Assembly (NCBI GenBank): GCA_037952775.1
Contig: JBANAY010000003.1
Location: 8,556,001-8,620,000, forward strand
Direction: 5' to 3'
DNA: 64,000 nucleotides
From: Clonostachys chloroleuca
Lineage: Eukaryota; Ascomycota; Sordariomycetes; Hypocreales; Bionectriaceae
The notes under the pieces were generated by a model. The model saw nothing but the letters and a program-made list of their open reading frames with translations, was not told where the DNA came from and did not search any database. Made by a program: the position numbers and the translations under genes. Numbering within the stretch: position 1 is the stretch's first letter; every line of letters starts with the position of its first letter. Shown piece by piece: positions 33,442 to 44,611 of the stretch.

Positions 33442-34043
33442 TTATAGGCTCTTTTCCGCAATTCGGTGGAAGACTGGAGAAGGATCCAGGAAGATCTCGG
33501 CCTTGTAGCATCGGAGTTTCTCGTCTTCTCCATGTTTCACATTGAATACCGCGAACCCGGGGATTTCAATCACATCTTCTTCGGGATTGTCTCCTTTCAC
33601 GAGGTATCTAATCTTAGCTGCTTGGTAAATCTGATCTCCAACGAAATCTAAGTGGTTTTAGTCGGCCGATTGTCTTGTGTGGAAAGCATAAGATCATTGC
33701 GGTGCGTACCAAAATAGAGCACCTCGTGTGTCATCAAATCAAGCTTTTTTGAAAACTTCTTTAAACATCTGTTGGATTGTTTAGAACGTGGAAAAGGTTA
33801 TAGATGATGGAGCTATTCTAACCTGCCGGACACTTGGCCCAGATATAACGGGGCTATTGGCATATTGCAAGCTGGCATTTTCTGTGAAAAAGTTATCTAA
33901 CCAGTAATCTGCATCCAGAGTTTTACTGGCAGAATGAAACTTGCGCTTTATTAATTGATTGCTCAGCTTTCTCAACAGGTGGTATAACTGACCTCATGGA
34001 GCCACGCAAGTATTTGTTGCCTTTCGAACGCCGGAGTAGCCAT
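33442..34043 (-). pseudogene. NTF2/SnoaL-like domain protein gene, decayed
   Basis: Minus-strand pieces assemble into one small NTF2-like protein. It starts MATPAFERQQILAWLHE, then KLSNQLIKRKFHSASKTLDA, DYWLDNFFTENASLQYANSP and VISGPSVRQ. After an intron (donor CAG/GTTAGA, acceptor CAACAG) come MFKEVFKKLDLMTHEVLYF and a second intron (GTACGC...CACTTAG). The last exon gives DFVGDQIYQAAKIRYLVKGD, IEIPGFAVFNVKHGEDEKLR and EIFLDPSPVF. This matches the cone-shaped NTF2/SnoaL fold of ascomycete proteins of about 150 residues. Two breaks are visible: an extra base in an A run (TTCAAAAAAGC) that shifts frame after MFKEVF, and a phase change between LHE and KLSNQ. The order and spacing are otherwise intact, so decay is recent or partly due to sequence error. 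Confidence 0.6.
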
Positions 34044-34937
34044 GTTGGTCGGACGATTTGTAAAGAATCGAATATTTGATCGAATCGTTGAAAATAGATT
34101 GTAACAAGAAAGAAGGAAGGAAACAAAGCATCTGGGGAACATATAGACCCAGAAAGCACGCCATTTCCCATGGTCTTTCACCAGCTGGGGTCCGCCCATT
34201 AACATTATACTGGGTTTGGAAAGCTCTTATTTCCTATCTAGGTATTGTGGAACTCGCAGATCCTTAAGCAGTTTCCATTAATAATCACCCATCCCATCCG
34301 GAGGGGCTGACAAATATTGCTTGCTTTACTTACAAGGGATCGATTTGCTGGGTGAGCTACAGCTGATGTATATCTAATTCTTAGTAGATACTACTTAGGG
34401 TAGTCTAAAGGTACATATTACTAATCCTAAGGTGATATATGCTACTTTACTACTGGGAATAAATCGATAAAGAGATCAGCTTTTAATTACTACTAGGTAT
34501 TATCAAGTGAAGAGGGATAGCTCAAATAAATAAATAAATAAAGATATACATTGGTAGTATCTTGGCTGAGCTCTCTACGGCCTGGTTTCTCCACGCTAGG
34601 GGCTTCCGGGCTTTAATTTATATTATTTAAGAGGAAATATATATTATATTTATTCTGTCTAATTCTATAGCCTTAAGGCAAGTTATATTCTAAAATTATA
34701 ATTTAATTTAATCTAGAAGAAAAAAAAGAGAAAAGCTTTATTATTACTAGTATATTCTAAAGTTAATAAAATCTTTGAGAAATATACTAATATTTAAGTT
34801 TAAAAAGTATTCATTATATATTTCTGTCTTATATATAGGGGCTACTAAGCTAGAAAACAACCTTTCTTCGCATAATAGTTATAGTGGCATTTCTCCTTGG
34901 TGTTGTAACCACATGCCTTTATCTTAACATGTAGCCA
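34044..34937. other. AT-rich intergenic region
   Basis: From about 34360 to 34860 the sequence is strongly AT- and TpA-rich, interrupted by a short GC-richer piece around 34565-34615. A short AAAT microsatellite lies near 34525-34542. No gene is visible. It separates the left accessory region from the dense right half. Confidence 0.5.
34370..34860. repeat. AT/TpA-rich block, possible RIP-mutated repeat relic
   Basis: Stretches such as TATATATTATATTTATTC and ACTAATATTTAAGTTTAAAA dominate, with almost no CpA-rich sequence. The look is that of RIP-mutated repeats. No terminal repeats or frames survive, so the origin stays unknown. Confidence 0.4.
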
Positions 34938-37473
34938 TTACTTGTCTTCCTCTTTCTCTTCCTTGTTCTCGCCTTCCTTAGCTTCTTCCTCGTATTTCCC
35001 AAATTCCTCGGCTTCCTCGGCTTCCTTGTTTTTCTCGTCCTCCTTGTCATGAGTATTTGCCAGCTCAGCTATTTCATTACGTAGCATATCTATTTTCTCT
35101 CGGAGAGACAGGTCCTCGCCCTCTGGGTCGCTATATATCACCAAGGATCGTAGTATTTCAGTCTCATCTGCTCCAAATTAGAAAAACGACGAAATTACCA
35201 TGACACTGTGGTACTCTGGGTTATACTTACCTGATTTAGCATCCTCATCCTCATGTTCAGCCGTTACTAGGTTTTTGCTCTTGTTTTCGGTCACTGTAAG
35301 GTCTGTCATCTTTCCACTAGCAGCAGTTGGGGTACCGATGGCGTCGTCTTCCTGCTTTCCGATGTCCTCCTTTTCTCGACTTCTGATGATCTCATTTTGC
35401 TCCTGCTCCTTCAAGGCAAGGCGCTTAGGTGTGAGGGGCCCAATGGGCGCGAGTGTGTGCGGTTGCAGTGTCTGTAAACTTGGTTCCTGCGACTTTCCGT
35501 TTCTTTTCTGGCTATCGCTGAGTGTGAGAAAGCTTGGTGACTTCTCTTGCTCTCTGCCACCGCTCGATCTGTGCGGCCCTCGAGAATCGTGACCTCGAAT
35601 GTGAGTATGGGAACGCTCCCGCGATACCGAGCGTTCCCTTGTCCTGGAGAGAGCTGCATGACTATGATTGTAGTCTTCTGCCTTTTGTTGGTAATGGTCC
35701 CTCTCTCGCTCGCTAGTTGCTAAGGCGGCCATGACCCTGCACCGGGCATAGTTAACCCACCCGGTGCTCATCTCGCCATCCAGAAGTATACGGCGACGGA
35801 CTTTGTCATCGTCTGATGGCTCTTTTATCAAGAGGTATTGGTAAAGGTGCATTTGAGATACGGAATCCGCGTGTCCACTCTCCTTCCAGAGGTCCTCAAG
35901 CGTCTCCATAATGTCTTCTATTCCTTCTGCGCGGTTCAAAACTAGCTCCTTAAGACATGCGGTCCTCAACAGAAAATCGCCAATCTCTTCTGCAGCCTTG
36001 GCGATGGTAACCAGTTTTTTGTTGATAACAACATTGTTTGCCTTTGCCAATCGGATCTGCTCATTGCCAAAGGGCGCATATAATGGCCAATGCTGATCTG
36101 GGAAGACCCCGGTTGGTGCCCAAAACCCCCGGATCAGGGGTTTGAGAGAACCTAGCTTGTGCATTTTCAAGGTCCACGCTCGACACGGACACTCCTCTAT
36201 CATTGCTTTGGCCACCATCCACCGTAAGTAGGGGCGGGATTTGATATTACTTGCATCTTGCGATCGAAGCAGGGCTGCGTACTCGCCTGCCTTCTCCAGA
36301 CATTCCAGAGCTTCTGCCTTAGTGTCCAGCACTCTCAAGTAATATAGACCAGAGGTTGTCAAGATTTCCAGAAGCGCGAAGATGGCCGAGGTGGTGTTCG
36401 TGCCTTCGTTGACCCAGTCTTGATGCAACAGCGCTGGATAGCTTATGGGAATATCCCTCGTCCACGGAAAAAACCGACGCCAGCAGAGTTCGGGACTTAA
36501 CTTGGAGGCCATGCTAACGAAAAGGTCATGGAACTCCCATATCATATACTCGTCGCGAAAGTGCCGATAGAGTCTATGCCAGTCAAGGTCCTTGGTGATG
36601 CGATCGAAGCCACATATCAACAATCGAACCTACAACATCACTCATTAGGGAATATCCAGCTGGAACTTAATGTAATTGGACCGTACATACCTCTGTTGAG
36701 TCCAGCCGAGGCCAGTTTCGGTAAACGATTTCTAATGCATCATCCAATACGTCTTGCAAGTGGAGAGGAGATGTCTGGATGTCAGGCCGTAACTTCATGC
36801 ATGCCCAATTTAAATCGAGGCTATCCATTAGGTGGCTATTTGGGAGCTTCATGCATAAGCCTGAGAACTTGGACATCTGCCCAGCCTCTAAAAGACATTC
36901 CGCATATTGAATCATGACGTATTTGATATCCAGGAACTGTCCCAGATCCTGCTCGTATAATTCAATAGCAGCCTTGAAGTGACCAATTCTCCTTAACCTG
37001 GCCGTTTCTTCTAAGGCGCCTTCCAGGTCATAATCGGTGGGAAGGGAAAGATGCAAAGTGACATCTTCCGCTTTGGAAGGGTCAATAGACACAGAGGCGT
37101 GGTCATTGAATCGTTGTTTTCGACCCAAGGACGATTGCGAGATAAAGGAGCTGAGGGAGCTAGAGGAGCTACTTTCTCGTCGCTGGGGCCTGTCTTCCTC
37201 TGAATGGAACCCAGGAATGTAACGAGTTTGGTGAGGTGGACTATGGCGTCCTGTTGGAGAGCTCTCTCTGTGCGTTCTCGAGGCAATACTTAAGCCGTCG
37301 TCATCAACAACGGCAATGTCAGACCTGGGGCCCGGTATGACTCTTTTGGGCCCACGACGTCTTTTTACAATTGCTTTTGACTCGTCGGGGGTCTCCAAGG
37401 AGTTTAGAAACTGCCAAAACTGTTCAGATGGGTCAGCATCTTCAATTGTATTGTTACCAGGTCTCCACGACAT
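34938..37473 (-). CDS. Unknown helical (TPR-like) fungal protein, 803 residues
   Basis: Three exons (36691-37473, 35231-36629, 34938-35167) join in frame through canonical introns of 61 and 63 nt. The N-terminus is disordered, with basic (KRRRGPKRV) and Ser-rich (RRESSSSSSLSSF) runs. From about residue 150 a TPR-like helical region follows (GALEETARLRRIGHFKAAIE, YVMIQYAECLLEAGQMSKFS) and extends past GHADSVSQMHLYQYLLIKEP. A charged, Arg/Ser-rich region around RERSVSRERSHTHIRGHDSR precedes an acidic coiled-coil tail (DEKNKEAEEAEEFGKYEEEA). No catalytic motif is seen and I do not recognise the family. Helical repeats with charged tails suggest a scaffold. It is divergent from the 482-residue protein to its right, with about 600 bp between the starts. 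Confidence 0.8.
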
Positions 37474-38075
37474 GAAGGGCGAACGTGGTGTGATGTGAGA
37501 AGATGATTATAGTCAAGTAGAGAAGTTTGTGAGTTGAGGTTTCGAGATGGCAGAGAGAGAGACCACAGTAGACATCAATGTCGGCGCAGGCTGACACAAG
37601 GGCAGATTTAAGGGTGGCGGTAAGAAACACAAATAAAGTTCCCCAGCGTGCATTTTGAGCTGACCACCTCATCCTGCATAAAGGATGTAACATTCTGTTG
37701 GTCGTCCAGTCTTATATGCATGCAACGCCACCGAGCACTGCCTCCGGCAGAGGTTCATGGGTGCCGGAATATTGCCTCATATAATCTCGGTCGCCTCAAA
37801 TATTCAGGCTGCCTCATCCCGCCGAACCAATATTTTGCTTTCATTCCATCTCAAGCGAGCGATCGCCAGCTTGGAGCCAGCAACTGAGGAACCACACCGA
37901 CGGCCGACTGAAGGCGAGTATGTCGACATCTCCGTGACATTCGAGTGCTCTGCTCACCAGATGTGCAGTTTCAGCTGCGATCAATCATTTAGACAGTAAT
38001 AATCAGTCAAACCCCTCCATTTGCCCATCTTGCCTCGCCACCAGTTGTGTCTCGCCTTGATTCAAGCAGCCAACC
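37474..38075. promoter_or_regulatory. Shared divergent promoter region
   Basis: The starts of two divergent genes are about 600 bp apart, so this region should contain both promoters. No recognisable factor-binding motif stands out. Confidence 0.5.
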
Positions 38076-39524
38076 ATGCCAGTAGGACCACCCATCCAGG
38101 TACGCTATGGTCGAAATGATTTCGAAAAATTTTGCCAGAAGACAGCCCGAGGATCTAATCTCTCCATCGGGTCGCATTCGATTGGCAAAATTGACATCGA
38201 CTGCAAGTACCGGTGGAAAAAGTCGCAATGGGGTGTCCTGGGGGAATCAGACCCAGCGGGCATCATGTACATGGACATCACCTTCCACCAGCCCAGAGGC
38301 TACAGCCTGGAGCGAGCCAACGTCTATGTCACATTGAGCGAGGACCCCGAGTCTTATGCGTTGAGGAAGGACAGTGGAGATGGCCGTATCAGAAGACGCG
38401 GGCAGTCTCTAAACGCTGCCTGCGCCGTGCAGTTTACTGACCATTACGGCCCTCGATACCTCACCGGAGCGAAATCGACACGCACCGAGGCAAAGTCCAA
38501 CAAGATAATCCCCACTCTTGGCATGATGGGCTTTGAGTTGGGGGGTGTCGGGCATGAGACGACGGTATCTCGCAAGTTAACCGATCGATGGGAATTTAAG
38601 GGTCTCGTCCGGAAGCCCAAGACGGGCCCAGGTTATCGCACATTGGAGTGGGAGCTGAGCGGGAACAGTCTCGACGCTACTCAGGATCATAGGCAAGAGT
38701 ATCACACTGCCTTCGCTTTTGAACACAGCCAGAGACCTGTGTACATGCGGGTTGAGATTGACGGCAAACTGCGCGACAGAGGCAGCAAGCTCAAGTACAG
38801 CATGATAAAGTTCTCATCCAATCTCACCAAGCAAGATCTGTCCACCTTGACTCGGATAGACCTCACAAGTCTACCCAGCACAAAACGGCTTGATCAGATC
38901 GCCCATGGGCTAGACTTGGACATGCAGAGGGAAAACTACATGGATTCGCCCGTCGAGCTTCCCTCTGCGCAGACGGCCAACTTTTTCACTGAGCCCCTGC
39001 CCCAACCCGTTTCCGATCAATCCGCTCCAGGTCTAATTGCATCAAATTTGAACACAATGGGGGCTATATCAGATCTAGACGACGAGGAATTGCTGAAACT
39101 CCAACTCGGCAAGCCAGCTGGCCAAATTGAGAACAGGCCTGAGAACAGACCTGACGACGCTATCACAGAAGAGGACAACTGTTCCGACATAACAGAATCC
39201 CAGCTGCAGTTCTCGGAGAGCACAGCCTCTACCCTCGTCAATACAGAGATCAATGCCAGGCCTATCTCGGCCAACGATGCCGCTGCAGAGCTTCTCGCCA
39301 TTCCCGCTGTTCTCAGTGTTCTCAAGATGTTAGCCATTGTATTACAGTGGTGGAGTTTCTTCTCAGTACGAGGAGAGGCAACACCACAAAATAGTCCCGC
39401 GTTTCAGGCAGTGGAGGGTCGAGACGAGCAGACCAAGCTTTTGGATGAGGAGGACCATGTGGAGTCGAGGCGTCCTCAGAGTGACAGTTCACATACACGG
39501 CAGGGACAATGTGACCTAGCATGA
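38076..39524 (+). CDS. Unknown protein, 482 residues, with C-terminal hydrophobic segment
   Basis: A single uninterrupted exon. The first 275 residues look like a folded beta-rich domain (VRYGRNDFEKFCQKTARGSN, SIGKIDIDCKYRWKKSQWGV, GIMYMDITFHQPRGYSLERA, GYRTLEWELSGNSLDATQDH). Residues 275-400 are acidic and probably disordered. A hydrophobic stretch near residues 404-430 (AIPAVLSVLKMLAIVLQWWS) could be a single membrane anchor or an amphipathic helix, and a charged tail follows. There is no signal peptide, so if it is membrane-bound it would be tail-anchored. The family is not recognised. The length and codon pattern make it a confident gene. Confidence 0.75.
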   Translation: MPVGPPIQVRYGRNDFEKFCQKTARGSNLSIGSHSIGKIDIDCKYRWKKSQWGVLGESDPAGIMYMDITFHQPRGYSLERANVYVTLSEDPESYALRKDSGDGRIRRRGQSLNAACAVQFTDHYGPRYLTGAKSTRTEAKSNKIIPTLGMMGFELGGVGHETTVSRKLTDRWEFKGLVRKPKTGPGYRTLEWELSGNSLDATQDHRQEYHTAFAFEHSQRPVYMRVEIDGKLRDRGSKLKYSMIKFSSNLTKQDLSTLTRIDLTSLPSTKRLDQIAHGLDLDMQRENYMDSPVELPSAQTANFFTEPLPQPVSDQSAPGLIASNLNTMGAISDLDDEELLKLQLGKPAGQIENRPENRPDDAITEEDNCSDITESQLQFSESTASTLVNTEINARPISANDAAAELLAIPAVLSVLKMLAIVLQWWSFFSVRGEATPQNSPAFQAVEGRDEQTKLLDEEDHVESRRPQSDSSHTRQGQCDLA

Positions 39525-40186
39525 TCGGGAGTTGGCTATCCAAGAAGGGGCGAATCATAAACGATGATTTTAATGCACTATTAACATGTAAAGGTAGAGT
39601 TGGCGTGATTGCACATTGTCTGACGAATAAATGGAACGCAAGTGGGACAGAACTTCTTCGGCAAACGTTGCTTGATGGGTGCGAGTCTGAGAACGAGGGA
39701 GTTGGAGATGATGAGGTATTTCACTTGGAGCAGAATCACAAAAGAAAGACAAGGATCTGGTTCAGACATCAGGGCAGATAGCACACTTAATCATGAATTA
39801 CGAAACTTGGTTCAGTGAATTCCACATTAGCTAGACAAGCAGCATTGCAACATGGGAGAAGAATGATATGTAGCTAGACGCACAAGGTTTAGGACATTCG
39901 GCGTTATCACTAAGCTTAAGAATAACCATCTTTCGTGCATCAGTCACTCGCGGATCAAAATTTGTATGAGCAGTCACGCCTAGGCATTAGGATAAACAAG
40001 AAGAAAAATTATTTACAGATGTTCTTACTTAACGTATTTTTACGAGGAGCCCATAAGAATACCAGGTATGACCTGCGCATTCCCAGACTCAAACCGGCCA
40101 TCTCGGTGAGAAATCTTATGCATCTCGGAGATGGCGAGATGCATTTCGGCTGCCCAATTTCGAACTGTGGGACTCCTCGTAGCAGC
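39525..40186. other. Convergent 3' intergenic region
   Basis: Lies between the 3' ends of two converging genes. Small overlapping frames on both strands carry no motif. Nothing else is recognised. Confidence 0.4.
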
Positions 40187-41134
40187 TCAGTCTCGTTCGG
40201 CCACGGTGAACATCCCTGAATTGCCAGCGCTAGGCGGAGGGAGAACCGCTTTATACTTCACCCCATTTGGCGGCGACACTGGCCTATAACTCGGTGGGTT
40301 ATCCAGGTTCGACCGGTAGGACGGTGGACGGGAACCCTTGAATCGTGGAGCCGCGGGGATGTGTCTGACAGGCGGCGGGAGGATCTCGTAGCTGCCGTCT
40401 TCATCTTCTGGGACAAAGTGTACCAGGCGATTGCGGAATCTGTAAATGACGAGAAGCTGCCCGACGTGCCACAAGCTGGGAAGAAAGGATTAGTCGTCAT
40501 GAATGAGCAAAGGCCAAAACTGGACCAGCTCGAACTGGACCTACCAGTAGATGATCGCCAAAATCCATGTGCCATTGACCATGGGACATTGCGTTAACCT
40601 ATCACCGTATGAATTGCATTCAGATAACTCCGATGATAGAAGCGGCACGTAGGTTGACGCAAGGCCCAAGAGGACACCGAAGGCAATAACGCAGAAAACA
40701 TGCCACGGAATACAGCCAAAGTTAACCACGCGAATCGCTCGGAACAGGTCGTCCTCGTCGTAGTTTCTTCCTCTCAACCGGTAGACATAAATGAGGGCCG
40801 CATACGACAGATACGACTCGAGAAGTATAGCGAGAGCGGCCTAAGACCAAACGGCATTAGCAAGCAAGTGAAGGAGGGATTGCGATCGCCGCGACCTCAA
40901 GCGACGGGATGCTCGTACCATTGCGATAAATGCCCGTTGTACATGGTGACTGAGATTGGTAAATGTAATCCGTACTGAGAGGTCCTCCCGGTTTCCCCCA
41001 CCAGTATATGCGAGGCAGCCGATGATCATCATAGCTATGTGCATACACAGACCAACCCAGTACAAGAAAAAGTACGCGCCGGCCGACTTTGCAGCCGCTG
41101 TTTTGGGCGGGGGAGGACCGTCGGAAGCGGACAT
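40187..41134 (-). CDS. Four-pass membrane protein of unknown function
   Basis: Three exons (40919-41134, 40545-40840, 40187-40475) join in frame into 266 residues; the introns have good branch and splice signals (GCTAATG, CCCAG). Four hydrophobic segments are visible: residues about 17-45 (AYFFLYWVGLCMHIAMMIIG), 73-94 (AALAILLESYLSYAALIYVY), 111-137 (CIPWHVFCVIAFGVLLGLAS) and 160-184 (WILAIIYCLWHVGQLLVIYR). The C-terminal 80 residues are cytosolic-looking and Pro/Tyr-rich, with repeated PPSYR motifs that resemble PY-type (PPxY) sites for WW-domain ubiquitin ligases. No transporter signature is present. The overall plan resembles other small fungal tetraspan proteins, but the family is not named with confidence. 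Confidence 0.8.
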
Positions 41135-41731
41135 GTCAATCGATCTTCCTCAACGGCCTTGATGTCATGTTAGAAGCATTCAGAGCAGCCCTGCGGGAGC
41201 GGCTTGCTCGGGATTTTTATCAGCTCTGCTCTTGGCCCTGGCTTAGCTTGACCGATGATGCATCTGCTCCCGAGCAATCCAGTCGCTCCATTTTTTAGCC
41301 GTGAGTGCTTGATCTGAGGCAGATTCATGGACGAATTGCCCGACAATGATCGTCCTGGAACCAATAGATTTACTAGGCCAAAGCACGCGCTCTAGGACGT
41401 GTGCTTCAGCCGGAGCTGAGCAGGGCCTTGGCGCCCAGCGCAAAATGCAGCACGACGGCCGAAATTCCGCGCTACGGATTGAGCATATTGAGTAACATGG
41501 GGGGTTGGGAGTGGGTTGTTGGATTGCGTGGAAATTCCAGATCATCAGGTCACACGAGCGGAGTTGGCATAGTACAGGGTAGGTCAATAATCGCGGTCGG
41601 TGGTCGGATTTGATGAAAGCCGACGTCCAACCAGCGCCCCACTCAAAAAGTTTTGAGATTGGAGAGTCGATTTGCAGCCAAAGATTTGTTTCTTTGCGAC
41701 AGCATTCAACCACTCCCACCAGCTCGTCCAA
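41135..41731. promoter_or_regulatory. Divergent promoter region upstream of DBP4
   Basis: Separates the start of the tetraspan gene from the start of DBP4, which diverge. Frames on both strands here are short and motif-free. It probably holds both promoters. Confidence 0.4.
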
Positions 41732-44258
41732 ATGGCCACCCGTGTTTCCAATTCGGGGCGACCGCCCAAGCCCAAGGGCCAGAAGCATGGAAAGCAAGAG
41801 ATACGCCAACAGAAGCGCAAGAGAGAGCAGGAAGACCTGCAGAGCCTCGAGGCCCGCATCTCGGACCTGGTAAGGAATTTCCTCTTCACGCCCATCCTAG
41901 CTTCGTCTCCCTCATAGTGCAGCATGCTGACGTCTACAATGAATCATACAGGACCTCAAGAGCACCGAAATCAAGCTCTTCTCCGACTTACCCTTGTCGC
42001 AGCCGACCACCTCCGGCCTGAAGGCATCGCATTTCACCACCCTTACCGACATCCAATCAGGCGCCATTCCTCTGGCCCTCAAGAACAATGATATTCTCGG
42101 CGCAGCAAAGACAGGCAGCGGAAAGACTTTGGCGTTTATTCTACCTGTGCTAGAGAAGCTCTATCGGGCGCAGTGGACCGAATTCGACGGACTGGGCGCT
42201 CTCATCATCTCCCCAACCCGCGAGTTGGCTGTCCAGATCTTCGAGGTTTTGCGCAAGGTCGGCCGGTATCATGCTTTCTCCGCAGGGCTGGTCATTGGAG
42301 GCAAGAGCTTGAAGGAGGAGGCCGAGCGACTTACAAGAATGAACATCCTGGTCTGCACGCCCGGTCGAATGCTGCAGCATCTTGACCAAACCGCTGGCTT
42401 CGACGCCGATAACCTGCAGATCCTCGTTCTAGACGAAGCCGATCGTATCATGGACATGGGTTTCCAAAGGGATGTCGATGCCCTGGTTGAGCATCTGCCC
42501 AAGTCTCGGCAAACACTAATGTTCAGCGCCACTCAAAGCAAAAAGGTTTCCGACCTCGCACGTCTCAGCCTCAAGGATCCCGAATACGTATCCGTCCACG
42601 AGTCCGCCGCTTCCTCCACACCCTCCAATCTCCAGCAACACTACATTGTCACTCCACTCCACGAGAAAATCGATACCCTGTATGGCTTCATCAAAGCGAA
42701 TCTCAAGAGCAAAATCGTCGTGTTCCTAAGCTCAGGAAAACAGGTGCGCTTCGTCTATGAGAGCTTCCGACATCTCCAGCCTGGTATCCCTCTGCTCCAC
42801 CTCCACGGACGGCAGAAGCAGCTAGCACGACTTGAGATCACGTCAAGATTCACATCAGCAAAGCACTCGTGCCTATTCGCCACCGATGTCGTCGCGCGAG
42901 GTATCGATTTCCCCGCCGTCGATTGGGTCATCCAGGTCGACTGCCCCGAAGACTCAGACACTTATATCCACCGTGTGGGACGAACAGCACGCTACCAAAG
43001 CAACGGACGGGCCGTCTTGTTCCTCGACCCCAGCGAGGAGGCCGGCATGCTACAGAGGCTGGAGCAGAAGAAGATCCCGATCCAGAAAGTGAACGTCAAG
43101 GAGAAGAAGAAGAAGAGCATACAAAACAGCCTACAGAACATGTGCTTCCAAAACCCAGACTTGAAGTACCTGGGACAGAAGGCATTCATCAGTTACGCCC
43201 GCGCCATCCACCTGCAAAGGGACAAGGAGATCTTCAACCTCGACAAGCTGGACCTAGACGCCTACGCCGCAGGTATGGGTCTCCCCGGTACGCCGCAGAT
43301 CAAGTTCCAGAAGGGCGAGGACATCAAGCGGATAAAGAACGCCCCGCGCGCCAACATGTCGAGCGACTCGGAGTCCGACATGGACCTCGACGGGCCGAAG
43401 GAGAAGCCGAAGAAGAAGAAGAAGGACGAGGTGCGGACCAAGTACGACAAGATGTTCGAGCGGACCAACCAGGACGTCTTCTCCAGCCACTACAGCAAAA
43501 TCGTGGACGACCAGGACAACAACGACGACTCCGACGACGACTTCCTCGCCGTCAAACGCCGCCTCAATGACGACGACCTGGACGCGGAGTCGAGAAAGGC
43601 GCCCGGGACGACGATCAAGGCCCTCGACCTCGGCGGCGGCGAGGCCTACGTGGTTGACTCGAAGCGCCGCGAGAAGGCCCTCAAGTCAAAGAAGAAGATG
43701 CTCAAGTTCCGGGGCAACGCGTCCAAGCTCGTCTACGACGACGACGGCAACGCGCACGAGATCTACGAGCTCCAGGACGAGGACGACTTCAAGCAGGAAG
43801 GTACGGCCGAGGAGCTCAGGCAGAGGTTCCTCGAGGGCGAGACCGCCCGAGTCAAAGAGGCCGACGTCGACGACAAGGCGCTCGCAAGGCAGAAGAAGCG
43901 CGAGAAGAAGGAGAAGAGGAAGGCGGCGGAGCGGGCCGAGTTCATGGACTCCGGCGACGAGGCCCCGCAGCTCGTCGGGGGCGGCGACGGCGACGAAGAA
44001 GATCCGCTCGCCCTGCTGCGGTCGCTGCCCATCGCGGGCGAGAAGGACGGCAGCGGGGACGAGTCGGGCGACGAGCCGCCGAGGAAGAAGGCCAAAAAGT
44101 GGTTCCAGCAGGACTCGGACGTCGAGTCGGACGCGGGCAAGAAGAGCGCCAAGGCCAAGAAGAAGAGCAAGGGCAAGGGCAAGGTGTTCGAAGTGCAGGA
44201 GGAGCCCGAGACGCTGGAGGACTTGGAAGCACTCGCTACGGGATTGCTGGATGGATGA
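41732..44258 (+). CDS. dbp4: DEAD-box ATP-dependent RNA helicase DBP4/HCA4
   Basis: Two exons (41732-41869 and 41952-44258) encode 814 residues; the 82-nt intron joins ISDL to [10 protein letters not shown] in frame. The N-terminus [20 protein letters not shown] is the basic leader of the family. Helicase motifs in order are AAKTGSGKT at about residues 97-105, PTRELA, TPGR, LDEADR, SAT, then ARGIDFP and HRVGRTAR. The DBP4-specific segment [20 protein letters not shown] follows, and a long Lys/Asp/Glu-rich tail ends the protein. DBP4 (DDX10 in animals) unwinds U14 snoRNA from pre-rRNA during 18S maturation in the nucleolus. The 3' part of the gene is GC-rich with strong codon bias and therefore shows long spurious frames. 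Confidence 0.95.
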
Positions 44259-44611
44259 CGGCGTTCTCTATGATAGATACCCTTTTGTATATAGATTCTT
44301 ATCATGGCACGTTCTCGTTGATTGTTCAGAAGAAGAGAGAAAAGTACAATGTTCAGTTAACCGTCAAACAACTATTTACGAGTGTATGTACTTGTTCTAC
44401 CTTATTAACCAATAAATACCCGTCCCTTTACGTTTCATAGGACTGAGGCAATGAAAAAAAAAACGCCAGTGCTTGCTTCTGTTCGTCATATCACAAAACT
44501 GTGGGAACGCCAAATCAAACCACATACACTTGCTCTCCAGAAATTTCAGAAAGACAAAGAACTAACAGTTAAATAAAAGGGAACGAAATTCCTACAAGTC
44601 ATTTCACAGCT
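44259..44611. other. Convergent 3' region between DBP4 and the SUN gene
   Basis: Short AT-rich spacer between two convergent stop codons, holding both 3' untranslated regions. It includes an A run at about 44454-44463. No gene. Confidence 0.5.

Noticed and set aside
42869..44415. Arg- and Ser-rich frames overlapping the DBP4 gene on both strands
   Set aside because: They come from GC-rich, codon-biased sequence of the helicase tail; the in-frame DBP4 motifs explain the region.
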